DNA of 58,410 bases, from assembly GCA_944384415.1 (NCBI GenBank), contig CALWTF010000011.1, positions 1 through 58,410 on the forward strand, written 5' to 3'. This document shows, one piece after another, positions 1-10,557 of this stretch. This DNA is from an uncultured Clostridia bacterium (GTDB lineage Bacteria; Bacillota; Clostridia; Christensenellales; UBA1242). The translations under genes and the position numbers were made by a program. Position 1 is the stretch's first letter, and each line of letters opens with the position of its first letter. The notes beneath the pieces were generated by a model. The model searched no databases. It was not told the origin of the DNA and saw only the letters and a program-made list of their open reading frames with translations.

Positions 1-1674
<1,674 letters not shown>

Positions 1675-1952
1675 GTATACGTCGATTTTGCTTACAAAAA
1701 TGTTAATTATAACATTTTGCGTTACTGGCATTTTGGTTCTAATAATTAGAATCAAATGCTTTAGCATTTTTAGCTTATTTGTTTTGTTAAAAAACTTAGC
1801 ATAAATTGTTATCTCATGTGAAATTGCATATTACACTAATTTTTTCAGATATTTGCTTTTAGATAAATCTAATTCAAATATATTATGCAGTTGTCAATGT
1901 GCTACTCACAACTTTACAGTTGCGGCATCTCCCTTTCGAGTGATACAATGTG
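1675..1952 (-). other. Leader of the 23S rRNA transcript
   Basis: About 280 bases separate the promoter from the mature 23S 5' end. On the minus strand the segment near 1875-1897 (TTGACAACTGCATA) resembles the spacers that lie between 16S and 23S genes in Bacillota, so this leader looks like a former 16S-23S spacer that now follows its own promoter. It contains a hairpin at 1909-1922 (CAACTTTACAGTTG) and a longer AT-rich inverted repeat at about 1730-1759. No tRNA cloverleaf was seen. Confidence 0.6.
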
Positions 1953-1981
1953 ATTATAATAGATATTTATAAGCAAGTCAA
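1953..1981 (-). promoter_or_regulatory. Promoter of the 23S rRNA gene
   Basis: The minus strand reads TTGACT (1976-1981), a 17-base spacer, then TATAAT (1953-1958). This is a near-consensus housekeeping promoter pointing at the 23S gene. A-rich phased tracts lie directly upstream. Confidence 0.85.
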
Positions 1982-1985
1982 CAAG

Positions 1986-2040
1986 TTTTTTTATTTTTTT
2001 TTTAATTTTTTGGTTTTTTTTGCTTTTTTTGCCATTTTTT
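1986..2040 (-). promoter_or_regulatory. Phased A-tracts (UP-element-like) upstream of the rRNA promoter
   Basis: Six runs of 6-10 A (T on the plus strand) are centred near 1989, 1998, 2008, 2017, 2027 and 2037, so they repeat every 9-10.5 bases. A-tracts phased with the helix bend DNA, and A-rich DNA directly upstream of -35 is the known form of UP elements that bind the RNA polymerase alpha subunit. The fit to a strong rRNA promoter is good; function is inferred. Confidence 0.65.
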
Positions 2041-2064
2041 ATGACACCCCACCGTGTGTGTCAT
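2041..2064. repeat. Short inverted repeat
   Basis: ATGACAC (2041-2047) pairs with GTGTCAT (2058-2064). A short T run follows only on the plus strand, where no gene ends, so its role is unclear. The rest of 2065-2195 is AT-rich with nothing recognisable. Confidence 0.4.
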
Positions 2065-2195
2065 ACTTTTTAAGCATAAAATAGATACTTTTTTATATTT
2101 TTAATACCTTAAATAATCACCTATTTGTTATATTATATATATTATAAGAAAAGGAATAATGAAAAATTTTAAAACTAGATAAAATACTTATAAAC

Positions 2196-2218
2196 AAAAA
2201 ACACCGGAATACGGTGTT
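2196..2218 (-). terminator. Terminator of the transglutaminase lipoprotein gene
   Basis: On the minus strand ACACCG (2201-2206) pairs with CGGTGT (2212-2217) and is followed by a T run (2196-2200). The stem abuts the stop codon. Confidence 0.85.
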
Positions 2219-4452
2219 TAGTTTTTATAATAAATCATATATACATAATATGTTTTTAACCCTGAATTAAATGAATATAATTGATCACTTTCCCAATTTG
2301 TTGGCAAGTAACTTTTTAGCATAAAATTTAACGAGCTTAAAATAGCAATAGAAAAACAATTTTCCTGCTCAGTAAACAACGAAATTTGTGCAGATAATTC
2401 ATTTACTGTATCTGTATATAAATCGTATGAGTTATTATTATAGTTGAAATTATAATTAACAAAACTTGCAACATCTTTATCTGGATAAGACTCTATATGG
2501 TAGTTATTTTGTGATGTATTTTTAAATATTTCATCATTTAACATAAAATACTCATATGCAAGTTTTTCAGTTATATAATTAGGATTGTTTGCACTACTGC
2601 TCCAATTATCTCCCCAAGTGCAATCAACTGTATACCAAGTATCAGTAATATTTGATATTTTAACTTTATTCCAAGCGTGTCCGGAAGTGGTTGTTGAACT
2701 TCCAGATTTTTGAACAGCAGTACCATTTACTTTATAACAAGAAATTCCTTCTATGTTACACAATGTTGAAAAAGCTTTCGCTATCCCATCACAAACGGCT
2801 TGCCCATCATCAAGGAACATACCCTCAAGATAAAATGCTCTACAATTCCACAATTGTTTACTATATTTAGCAATATCGTCAGAATCTTTTACACTATTTA
2901 TAATAGATTCAAGTTCAGAACTAAAATCTGCTGTATTATGGTCATACTTATTATTAAAACAAATCCATTCATAAATTGCTTTAACTTTCTGATAATCTGA
3001 CATTGAATCTGTACAAATTTTTCTTAAAATTTCACAAGCCACATCAAATAATATTTCACCTGCTGACTCGCTGCCTACAAAAATTGGTTTAATACCCTGT
3101 TGCAACACTTGAAATAATTGCTCACCTGTATATACATTAGCCCATTCAGTTGAGTTAAATATAGCAAAATTATTATAATCTGATTCTCTTAAATTATTTG
3201 AAGAAGGATAGCTTTGTGGTTGCGTGTTTTCATCTTGAACTACTATATAATCACCTGATACAACGGTTTGTGGTTGTGCAGGATTAAAATAATCTATTTC
3301 TAAAATAAACTTATTAAGTGTTCCTAAAGAACGAATTGTTGTTTTTCGTGAAAGACTAGATATCTCTGGATAATTGTCAAAAGCATATTTTATAAATTGT
3401 AAACAAGCATCAGTACTTGTAGTCTCAGCCCAACTGCTAGCAAAATAAAATTCAATTTTATTTAAACGATAAAATAATAAATATTGAATTAATAAATCAA
3501 GCTCGTTTTGAGTGTCAACATATAAATCAAAATTTTGACCTAATATAAATAAATCTAAATCGTTTGCTTTTGTTGTATTAAATTCATTAAAATATACATA
3601 ACCATCACTAAAAATTGAATTTTTAGTAAAATTAGATTCGCTTCCAACAGACTGTATATAAATAGTATTAAAAGTTTCGTTATAGTTATCAAATTTTGAA
3701 ATATCCACTGTTGTGTTACTGGTAAAATAACTTTTTTGAGAGCCCAGAATTGTTACATTATATCCAGAAGCACCAACAACAGGTTCCCATTGAACAATAT
3801 TTGAACTAAAATTAGTTATGTTAGGAACATCAAGCTGTTTTTCAAAATTTATTGTTAATGAAGATACATAATCTGAAGGTTGTTTTGTTGAATAACCAGC
3901 TGTTCTAATAGAAATTTCATAGCTACCACCTTCGGTAAAATATGAAGTTAAATCAAAAGGACTTTCAGTTGCTGTTACATATTGATAATTGCTAGTTCCT
4001 GTTTTTGCAAATCTAATATTAAATGTGGCACCAGTCAAAGCATAATCCCAACTTAATATAACATAATTATTTTTAACTGAAATCTCAAAATTTGAAGGCT
4101 CTATCATTTTTTCGTTGGAAAATCCAAATTTTATTTCATTTGAATATTCTGAATTTGTTTTAAAAAAACTACCACTAGCAGGAATTGCTTTAACTTTAAC
4201 AGTATAATCTCCAGCACTTAAATATGGAGATATATCAAAACTAGTATTATCTGTTGTATATGTATGGTCATTTAGATTAACTTCGTAAGAGCCTGCTCCA
4301 ACAACCGAGTTCCAACTAACAACATAATTAACAGAAATAGTTATTGAAGGCGCAGACAAAGGAACACCACACGCAGATAGTATTGATGTTAAAAAAATAA
4401 TACAAAGCAAAGGTAAAATTAAATAAAATTTACTAAAATAAATACTTTTCAT
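2218..4452 (-). CDS. Lipoprotein with FN3-like repeats and a transglutaminase-like domain
   Basis: 744 residues. The N-terminus is a lipoprotein signal peptide with lipobox LSAC, so Cys28 should be lipidated and the protein held on the outer face of the membrane. Residues about 35-290 contain three fibronectin-III-like or Ig-like units, each with a V-x-W...Y-x-V pattern. Residues about 465-650 form a transglutaminase-like cysteine protease fold. The catalytic triad is visible: Cys554 (QAVCDGIAKAF), His592 (SGHAWNKV) and Asp610 (YTVDCTWGD). Proteins of this type cut or remodel surface proteins or cell wall peptides; the substrate is unknown. There is no ribosome binding site, and a TACAAT box lies 6 bases before the ATG. 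Neighbours give no functional link. Domain assignment is firm, role is inferred. Confidence 0.88.
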   Translation of the reverse strand: MKSIYFSKFYLILPLLCIIFLTSILSACGVPLSAPSITISVNYVVSWNSVVGAGSYEVNLNDHTYTTDNTSFDISPYLSAGDYTVKVKAIPASGSFFKTNSEYSNEIKFGFSNEKMIEPSNFEISVKNNYVILSWDYALTGATFNIRFAKTGTSNYQYVTATESPFDLTSYFTEGGSYEISIRTAGYSTKQPSDYVSSLTINFEKQLDVPNITNFSSNIVQWEPVVGASGYNVTILGSQKSYFTSNTTVDISKFDNYNETFNTIYIQSVGSESNFTKNSIFSDGYVYFNEFNTTKANDLDLFILGQNFDLYVDTQNELDLLIQYLLFYRLNKIEFYFASSWAETTSTDACLQFIKYAFDNYPEISSLSRKTTIRSLGTLNKFILEIDYFNPAQPQTVVSGDYIVVQDENTQPQSYPSSNNLRESDYNNFAIFNSTEWANVYTGEQLFQVLQQGIKPIFVGSESAGEILFDVACEILRKICTDSMSDYQKVKAIYEWICFNNKYDHNTADFSSELESIINSVKDSDDIAKYSKQLWNCRAFYLEGMFLDDGQAVCDGIAKAFSTLCNIEGISCYKVNGTAVQKSGSSTTTSGHAWNKVKISNITDTWYTVDCTWGDNWSSSANNPNYITEKLAYEYFMLNDEIFKNTSQNNYHIESYPDKDVASFVNYNFNYNNNSYDLYTDTVNELSAQISLFTEQENCFSIAILSSLNFMLKSYLPTNWESDQLYSFNSGLKTYYVYMIYYKN

Positions 4453-4458
4453 ATTTTT

Positions 4459-4464
4459 ATTGTA
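4459..4464 (-). promoter_or_regulatory. -10 box 6 bases before the start codon (leaderless candidate)
   Basis: The minus strand reads TACAAT at 4464-4459, then 6 bases, then ATG at 4452. No purine-rich ribosome binding site precedes the ATG, and the -35 region is weak. Transcription starting 6-7 bases downstream of the -10 would begin at the A of the ATG. Confidence 0.5.
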
Positions 4465-4576
4465 ACATATAAATTTAAAATTTAAAAATAAAAACCGACA
4501 AATAATTTTATTTTTTAGTTATAATATATTTTATACAATATTATAATTTATATACATACTACGAGAATAACAAGAG

Positions 4577-4604
4577 AACTATTCGCAAAAAGTACTATGC
4601 AATA
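4577..4604 (-). repeat. Dispersed intergenic motif, copy 1
   Basis: The plus strand reads AACTATTCGCAAAAAG then TACTATGCAA. On the minus strand TTGCATAGTACTTTT (4602-4588) is identical to 57670-57684. The adjacent CGCAAAAA/AACT part is also shared with the second site (57691-57704). The rest of 4465-4620 is AT-rich and holds nothing else I recognise. Confidence 0.6.
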
Positions 4605-4623
4605 CAAACTTATAATTTATAAT

Positions 4624-4656
4624 AAAAAAAATCGCATAATTTATGCGATTTTTTTA
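4624..4656. terminator. Terminator after tuf (works on both strands)
   Basis: AATCGCATAA (4630-4639) and TTATGCGATT (4641-4650) form a near-perfect hairpin with A and T runs on either side. It ends the str operon transcript. Confidence 0.85.
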
Positions 4657-4665
4657 TTGTTTATA

Positions 4666-5877
4666 TTATTTATTAATTTTAGAAACTACACCAGAACCAA
4701 CAGTTCTTCCACCTTCACGGATAGCAAAGCGAAGACCTTCTTCAATAGCAATTGGAGTAATTAATTCAACATCCATTTCGATATTGTCACCTGGCATAAC
4801 AATTTCAACACCTTCAGGTAATTTAATTGTTCCAGTTACATCAGTAGTTCTAAAGTAGAATTGTGGACGATATCCAGAAACGAATGGAGTAGAACGACCA
4901 CCTTCTTCTTTCTTTAATACATATACACTTGCACGGAATTGTGTGTGTGGAGTGATTGATTTAGGAGCACAAATTACTTGACCGCGTTGAATATCTTTTC
5001 TTTCAATACCACGAAGTAAGAATCCAACATTGTCACCAGCTTGAGCTTGGTCAAGAAGTTTTTTGAACATTTCAACACCAGTAATAACTGTTGTTTTTGT
5101 AGGACCCATACCAACGATTTCTACTGTGTCACCATTTTTAACAACACCGCGTTCAACACGACCTGTAGCAACAGTACCACGACCAGTAATTGTAAATACA
5201 TCTTCAACTGGCATTAAGAATGGTTTATCAGTTGCACGAATTGGGTCTTCAAAATAATTGTCAATTGCATCTAAAAGTTCAAAAATACATTTTGTATCTT
5301 CACCATCTACATTACCTGCTGTAGCTGCATCTAAAGCTTTTTTAGCACTTCCATAAATAATTGGTGTTTTGTCACCTGGGAAGTCATACTCGTTTAATAT
5401 TTCACGAATTTCCATTTCAATCAATTCAAGTAATTCATCACGGTCAGCAGCTGGAAGTTGGTCAACTTTGTTTACAAATACTATAATACTAGGAACACCA
5501 ACTTGACGAGCAAGCAACAAGTGTTCTTTTGTTTGTGGCATTACACCATCAGTTGCTGCAACAACTAAAATTGCACCATCCATTTGAGCAGCACCAGTAA
5601 TCATATTCTTAACATAGTCTGCGTGTCCTGGACAGTCAACGTGTGCGTAGTGACGTTTATTTGTTTCATACTCTACGTGACTTGTGTTAATTGTAATTCC
5701 ACGCTCTCTTTCTTCTTTTGTATTGTCGATTGAGCCGTAGTCTCTTGCTTGTGCAAGACCTTTAGCTGCCAAAGTTGTTGTAATAGCAGCTGTTAAAGTT
5801 GTTTTACCATGGTCAACGTGACCAATAGTTCCAAGGTTAAAGTGTGGTTTTGTTCTTTCGAATTTAGCTTTTGCCAT
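4666..5877 (-). CDS. tuf: Elongation factor Tu
   Basis: 403 residues, the usual length. This GTPase carries aminoacyl-tRNA to the ribosomal A site. The G1 motif GHVDHGKT is at residues 19-26, DCPGH and NKVD follow in the GTPase domain, and the two beta-barrel domains end in the expected [10 protein letters not shown]. The ATG follows AAGGAGATTTGAATT, a strong ribosome binding site. It is the last gene of the str operon, 76 bases after fusA, and ends in a clear hairpin terminator. Nothing odd is seen in the active-site motifs. Confidence 0.99.
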   Translation of the reverse strand: MAKAKFERTKPHFNLGTIGHVDHGKTTLTAAITTTLAAKGLAQARDYGSIDNTKEERERGITINTSHVEYETNKRHYAHVDCPGHADYVKNMITGAAQMDGAILVVAATDGVMPQTKEHLLLARQVGVPSIIVFVNKVDQLPAADRDELLELIEMEIREILNEYDFPGDKTPIIYGSAKKALDAATAGNVDGEDTKCIFELLDAIDNYFEDPIRATDKPFLMPVEDVFTITGRGTVATGRVERGVVKNGDTVEIVGMGPTKTTVITGVEMFKKLLDQAQAGDNVGFLLRGIERKDIQRGQVICAPKSITPHTQFRASVYVLKKEEGGRSTPFVSGYRPQFYFRTTDVTGTIKLPEGVEIVMPGDNIEMDVELITPIAIEEGLRFAIREGGRTVGSGVVSKINK

Positions 5878-5953
5878 AATTCAAATCTCCTTATATTTTA
5901 TTTTTTATTTACAAATATTTAAACTATTAACTAGTTCCAAAAATTAAACCGAA

Positions 5954-8029
5954 TTATTCGGATTTTGCCCTAAGGCCGATAATTTTCTCACTGATGAACT
6001 TAGGTACTTCTTCATAATGTGAAAGTTCCATCATAAAAATACCTCGTCCTTGAGTTAAGCTACGCAAATCGGTTGCATATCCAAACATTTCAGCAAGTGG
6101 TACAATCGCATTGATTGTTTGTTGTCCATTTTTAAGTTCCATATCACGAAGTTGACCACGACGACGGTTAATGTCACCCATTACATCTCCAAGATATTCT
6201 TCAGGAACTTCAACTTGAACTTTCATCATTGGTTCAAGTAAAACTGGATTACAATGTTTAGCACCTTCTTTAAATGCCATACTACCAGCAATTTTAAATG
6301 CCATTTCAGAAGAGTCAACATCGTGGAAACTACCATCAACTAATGTTACACGGAAGTCAACCATTTCATAACCTGCTAAAACACCATTTTGTTTTGCTTC
6401 CATAATTCCTGCATTAATAGGTGCAATAAATTCTTTTGGAATTGCACCACCCACAATTTTATCAACAAATTCATAACCTTTTCCAGGCTCTAATGGTTCC
6501 ATTTCAATAATACAATGACCATATTGACCTTTACCACCAGATTGACGAATATATTTCCCTTCCTGACGGCAACTTTTACGAATTGTTTCACGATATGCAA
6601 CTTGTGGTTGACCTACTGTAACATCAACTTTAAATTCACGAACCAAACGGTCACGGTAAATATCCAAATGCAACTCACCCATACCAGCCATTATTGTTTG
6701 ACCAGTTTGGTCATCAGTGTAAGTTCTAAATGATGGGTCTTCTTCCATAAATCTTGTTAAAGCCGCAACTAATTTTTCTTGGTCCTGTTTTGCTTTTGGT
6801 TCAACAGCAATTTTAATAACAGGCTCTGGGAAATTAATACTTTCCAAAATTATTGGTGACTTTTCATCACACAATGTGTCACCAGTTGTTGTTTCTTTTA
6901 AACCAACGATAGCAGCGATATCGCCTGTGCGAACTTCTTGAATTTCGTGACGCTCGTTACTGTGCATTCTTATTAAACGAGCAACTCTTTCTTTTTTACC
7001 TTTTGTAGCGTTATATACATAACTTCCACTTTCTAATTTTCCACTATAAACACGGAAATAAGTTAACTTTCCGTAAGGGTCAGTTACTACCTTAAATGCT
7101 AAAGCACTAAAAGGTTCATCATCACTTGGATGTCTTTCAGATACCTCACCATTTGGTAATACACCCTTAATAGCTGGAATATCTAACGGACTTGGCATAT
7201 AATCAACAACTGCATCTAACAATTTTTGAACACCTTTGTTTTTGTAACTTGAACCACAAACAACTGGGTTCAACATTAAATTTACAGTTCCTTTGCGTAA
7301 ACCCATTTTTATTTCTTCAATAGTAAGTTCTTCGCCTGAAAGGAATTTTTCAAGTAACGCATCATCTGTTTCAGCAACTGCTTCAATCATTGCACTACGA
7401 TATTTTTCAGCATCAGCTTTCATATCTGCAGGTATTTCAGTTATTTCCATATCTTTTCCAAGGTCATCTTTGTATATAACAGCTTTCATTTCAATTAAAT
7501 CAATTATACCTTGGAAATTTTCTGCACGACCAATTGGCAACTGAATTGGTACCGCATTTGAATTAAGGCGCTCTTTCATCATTTTTATAACATTGTAAAA
7601 GTCAGCACCGTTCATATCCATTTTGTTAACATAAGCAATTCTTGGTACACCATATTTGTTTGCTTGACGCCATACTGTTTCACTTTGTGGTTGAACACCA
7701 CCACGAGCACAGAAAACAGCAACTGCACCATCAAGCACTTTTAAACTTCTTTCAACTTCTATTGTAAAGTCAACGTGACCTGGTGTATCAATAATGTTTA
7801 TTTGACAATCTTTCCATTGTGCTGTAGTTGCAGCAGAAGTAATTGTAATACCTCTTTCTTGTTCTTGAGCCATCCGGTCCATAGTTGCTGCACCTTCGTG
7901 AACCTCACCTATTTTGTGAGTTATGCCAGTGTAAAAAAGTATTCTTTCTGTAGTTGTTGTTTTTCCAGCATCAATGTGAGCCATAATACCGATATTTCTT
8001 ACTTTATCTAGCGGAAATGTTCTTGACAT
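5954..8029 (-). CDS. fusA: Elongation factor G
   Basis: 691 residues, typical for EF-G, the GTPase that drives ribosome translocation and, with RRF, recycling. The G1 motif AHIDAGKT is at residues 17-24; DTPGHVDF and NKMD follow. The domain IV and V sequences are complete, including the SGGKGQYGH stretch. Start ATG with AGGAG upstream. It lies 19 bases after rpsG in the str operon. Confidence 0.99.
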   Translation of the reverse strand: MSRTFPLDKVRNIGIMAHIDAGKTTTTERILFYTGITHKIGEVHEGAATMDRMAQEQERGITITSAATTAQWKDCQINIIDTPGHVDFTIEVERSLKVLDGAVAVFCARGGVQPQSETVWRQANKYGVPRIAYVNKMDMNGADFYNVIKMMKERLNSNAVPIQLPIGRAENFQGIIDLIEMKAVIYKDDLGKDMEITEIPADMKADAEKYRSAMIEAVAETDDALLEKFLSGEELTIEEIKMGLRKGTVNLMLNPVVCGSSYKNKGVQKLLDAVVDYMPSPLDIPAIKGVLPNGEVSERHPSDDEPFSALAFKVVTDPYGKLTYFRVYSGKLESGSYVYNATKGKKERVARLIRMHSNERHEIQEVRTGDIAAIVGLKETTTGDTLCDEKSPIILESINFPEPVIKIAVEPKAKQDQEKLVAALTRFMEEDPSFRTYTDDQTGQTIMAGMGELHLDIYRDRLVREFKVDVTVGQPQVAYRETIRKSCRQEGKYIRQSGGKGQYGHCIIEMEPLEPGKGYEFVDKIVGGAIPKEFIAPINAGIMEAKQNGVLAGYEMVDFRVTLVDGSFHDVDSSEMAFKIAGSMAFKEGAKHCNPVLLEPMMKVQVEVPEEYLGDVMGDINRRRGQLRDMELKNGQQTINAIVPLAEMFGYATDLRSLTQGRGIFMMELSHYEEVPKFISEKIIGLRAKSE

Positions 8030-8048
8030 AAAAATCTCCTATATTTTA

Positions 8049-8519
8049 TTAGTATTTTAAATGTGCAAATGCTTTATTAGCTTCTGCCATTCTGTGAATT
8101 TCTTCTTTACGCTTAATTGCACCACCTGTGTTGTTAAACGCATCGACTAATTCAGAACCAAGTCGTTGTTCCATACCTCTTTCATTGCGTTTTTGCGCAT
8201 ATTTTACCAACCAACGAACTGCTAATGTTTGACGACGAGCAGGTCTTATTTCAACTGGAATTTGATAGTTAGAACCACCAACACGACGAGGTTTAGTTTC
8301 TACAACTGGCATTGTGTTTTCCATAACTTTGTCTAACGCTTCCATAGCACTAAGTCCAGTTTTGTTTTCCAGAATTTCCAAAGCATCGTAAACAATACCT
8401 TCTGCAATTCCCTTCTTACCATCTACCATAACTTGATTGATAATTTTTGCAACAAGCAAACTGCCGAATTTTGGGTCTGGAAGAATTTCACGAACTTGTG
8501 CCGCATTTCTTCTTGACAT
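8049..8519 (-). CDS. rpsG: Ribosomal protein S7
   Basis: 156 residues, full length. It organises the head of the 30S subunit by binding the 3' domain of 16S rRNA near the decoding site. The conserved start MSRRNAAQVREILPDP, the VGGSNYQIPVEI stretch and the RRKEEIHRMAEANKAFAH-like C-terminus are all present. In other bacteria S7 can repress translation of this operon; no specific site is evident here. It lies between rpsL and fusA. Confidence 0.98.
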   Translation of the reverse strand: MSRRNAAQVREILPDPKFGSLLVAKIINQVMVDGKKGIAEGIVYDALEILENKTGLSAMEALDKVMENTMPVVETKPRRVGGSNYQIPVEIRPARRQTLAVRWLVKYAQKRNERGMEQRLGSELVDAFNNTGGAIKRKEEIHRMAEANKAFAHLKY

Positions 8520-8586
8520 ATGTGTTCTTCCTCCTGTTAAAAATTAAAATATATATTCTTTATAATATAATAAAATAATCAGCTAA

Positions 8587-8961
8587 TTATTTTTTTGCTT
8601 TTTTTGTGCCGTATTTACTTCTACCTTGGTTTCGTTTTGCTGTTCCAGCAGTATCAAGTACACCGCGAACAATGTGATAACGAACACCGACTAAATCTCT
8701 AACACGACCACCACGAACCAAAACAACAGAGTGCTCTTGTAAGTTGTGCCCTTCACCAGGGATATACATAGTGCTTTCACGACCATTGCTTAAGCGAACT
8801 TTTGCAATTTTACGCAATGCTGAGTTAGGCTTTTTAGGTGTTGTTGTAGTTACAGCAAAGCATACACCGCGTTTTTGTGGACAAGATTCAAGTAAAGGTG
8901 ACTTACTTTTCTTTGTTTGCTGACTACGCCCTTTTCGCACTAATTGGTTAATTGTTGGCAT
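8587..8961 (-). CDS. rpsL: Ribosomal protein S12, with Arg88 and Val91
   Basis: 124 residues starting at [11 protein letters not shown]. The ATG at 8961 follows GTCAGGAGGATAAA, so longer in-frame starts up to 9042 are not needed. S12 sits at the decoding centre and controls accuracy. [11 protein letters not shown] retains Lys43. In the second decoding loop the usual GGRVKDLPGVRYH reads [13 protein letters not shown], giving Arg88 (AGA) and Val91 (GTC) in place of the near-invariant Lys and Pro. K88R is a classical streptomycin-resistance change, and changes at P91 affect streptomycin response and fidelity in other bacteria. First gene of the str operon, behind a leader of about 215 bases. Confidence 0.97.
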   Translation of the reverse strand: MPTINQLVRKGRSQQTKKSKSPLLESCPQKRGVCFAVTTTTPKKPNSALRKIAKVRLSNGRESTMYIPGEGHNLQEHSVVLVRGGRVRDLVGVRYHIVRGVLDTAGTAKRNQGRSKYGTKKAKK

Positions 8962-9184
8962 TTTATCCTCCTGACTTATTCTTGTAAAAAATTCACTTAC
9001 AACCCTTGTGAATTTTGTTGCTTTTGTAACTGTTATTTCCACAGTTGCAAATCACTTACTTTTTCATTTATCACACAACCATAAGATAAATTTAAAAGCG
9101 ACCAGTTTGCTGGGATTGCATTTATTATCACCATTCAGAATCTGACAATAATAAAATGGCTACAAAGCAATTTGTAGTAATGAA
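8962..9184 (-). other. Long untranslated leader of the str operon
   Basis: About 215 bases lie between the promoter and rpsL. A hairpin CTACAAA...TTTGTAG sits at about 9158-9175 near the 5' end. Leaders of ribosomal operons are often bound by an operon product; I cannot match this one to a known motif. An open frame runs through part of it in phase with rpsL but lacks a ribosome binding site. Confidence 0.45.
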
Positions 9185-9213
9185 ATTCTATCAAAATTTT
9201 GTAAGTGTGTCAA
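9185..9213 (-). promoter_or_regulatory. Promoter of the str operon
   Basis: Minus strand TTGACA (9208-9213), 17-base spacer, TAGAAT (9185-9190). An AT-rich stretch lies upstream. Confidence 0.85.
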
Positions 9214-9274
9214 GAATTTTTTTAAAATTTTTTAACCAATATAATTGTTAAACATATCATCAACCATTATTGAT

Positions 9275-9300
9275 AAAAAAACAAGCATGTTTTGCTTGTT
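9275..9300 (-). terminator. Terminator of the 286-residue membrane protein gene
   Basis: AACAAGCA (9280-9287) pairs with TGCTTGTT (9293-9300), followed on the minus strand by a run of six T. It separates this gene from the str promoter. Confidence 0.85.
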
Positions 9301-9310
9301 ATTTAAGATT

Positions 9311-10171
9311 TTAAAATTTTAAAAAGTTTTTGTTAAAAAAATTTAAAACTTTTTGTTGTTCTTCCTTTAAATTAGTATTTTGCAACAACTTATTAACACT
9401 TGTTTTATAATAATACAATTTTTCTTCGGAAGAATTTTTTATGTAATTTTCATATATTTCTTTTACTTTGTTTTTATCACCTGAACGCAAAGCTTCTCGT
9501 AAAAGTTTTATTATAGTTAAAAATTCCTCTTTATATGAAACACTGTTTTCTTCTTTAATTGTTTCAACTGATTTACTAGCAATAGAGCTTGTTATAGCAA
9601 CATTTGATTCACTGTAATCTGCTTTTTTAATTACATCAGCCTCATTTTTATTTTGCGAATTATTTGTTAAATTGTCACCTGACATTGCATTCGATTTTTG
9701 TTTTTTTAATCTTATATCTTGTGCTTTAAAAAAAACTAATGAAAATACAATAGCAAGTAGTAAAAATAAAAGATTAATCAATGTAGCTTGTGAAAAAGCT
9801 TCGGAAAGAACCTCATCTGTAGATAAAAGTTCAAAAACTTTTGATATACTAGCTCCAAACGACAATTCGTAAACATATGAAGCCTCTATACAATATACTA
9901 CAATATAACTCAATTCAATAAAAGCAAATGACCAAAATATAACCCAAAGAAAAGTTAACCAATTTAATTTATGAAATTTTTTGTATAAACTAAGTGCGCA
10001 ATAAACCACTAAAACAGATAACCAATATGAAAAATACCCTAAATTATAAAGTATACCAGAAAATATACCACCAGCCAAGCACACGAGCAATGAATAAAAA
10101 AGAGACAGTAATATCATTTTTTTGTTTACATCTATTTTATTTGATTTTTTCGTTCCTATCGTTTTTTCCAT
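9311..10171 (-). CDS. Membrane protein of unknown function
   Basis: 286 residues from the ATG at 10171, which follows AGGAA. A TTG 21 bases upstream (10192) is a less likely start. Four hydrophobic segments lie in roughly residues 18-160. A polar Ser/Asn/Lys-rich linker follows (about 165-215), then a helical Lys/Glu-rich C-terminal part, probably cytoplasmic. I recognise no family. It is transcribed alone, with its own promoter (10207-10235) and terminator. Confidence 0.75.
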   Translation of the reverse strand: MEKTIGTKKSNKIDVNKKMILLSLFYSLLVCLAGGIFSGILYNLGYFSYWLSVLVVYCALSLYKKFHKLNWLTFLWVIFWSFAFIELSYIVVYCIEASYVYELSFGASISKVFELLSTDEVLSEAFSQATLINLLFLLLAIVFSLVFFKAQDIRLKKQKSNAMSGDNLTNNSQNKNEADVIKKADYSESNVAITSSIASKSVETIKEENSVSYKEEFLTIIKLLREALRSGDKNKVKEIYENYIKNSSEEKLYYYKTSVNKLLQNTNLKEEQQKVLNFFNKNFLKF

Positions 10172-10206
10172 ATTATTGTATTTCCTAATCAATATTAATT
10201 TTTTCC

Positions 10207-10235
10207 AGTATACACAAAAAAGTTAACTTTGTCAA
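10207..10235 (-). promoter_or_regulatory. Promoter of the 286-residue membrane protein gene
   Basis: Minus strand TTGACA (10230-10235), 17-base spacer, TATACT (10207-10212). A DnaA-box-like GTATACACA (10208-10216) overlaps the -10. Confidence 0.75.
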
Positions 10236-10557
10236 CAACCCAAAAAAATGAATTAACGATAAAAATACATAAAAATGATTAAATATTCATTTAAAACTAG
10301 AACAAAAAAACAAATAATTAATAAAATGCAGTTATTAACAATAATTTTCAACTTTTACACAATGAATAATTATAAATTTTATAATTAAATATAATAAATG
10401 CATAAAAATACATATTTTTGAATAAATTTACGCCATTTTTTAAACTTATCCACAATTTTAAAAAAGTTATCCACAACATATGTTCTAAAATATATAAAAC
10501 TACTACTTAAAAATGAAGTATTAATTACACCAAATTTTTATTATAATTCAATAAACA
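10236..10557. other. AT-rich intergenic region with DnaA boxes
   Basis: This gene-free stretch holds two perfect DnaA boxes (TTATCCACA) in direct orientation at 10446-10454 and 10467-10475, 21 bases apart, which is two helical turns. TTTTACACA (10353-10361) differs from TTATNCACA at one base. A 19-base palindrome AATTATAAATTTTATAATT is at 10368-10386 within very AT-rich DNA that could melt easily. This is the composition of an origin or a DnaA-controlled site. dnaA itself is not in the window. Origin function is a guess. Confidence 0.5.
10446..10475 (+). promoter_or_regulatory. Pair of perfect DnaA boxes
   Basis: TTATCCACA at 10446-10454 and 10467-10475, same strand, starts 21 bases apart. 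Both match the consensus TTATNCACA exactly. Confidence 0.65.

Noticed and set aside
2041-2064. Terminator on the plus strand
   Set aside because: The hairpin is weak and no plus-strand gene ends nearby; kept only as an inverted repeat.
8962-9042. 27-residue N-terminal extension of S12
   Set aside because: The ATG at 8961 has a strong ribosome binding site and gives the universal S12 start.
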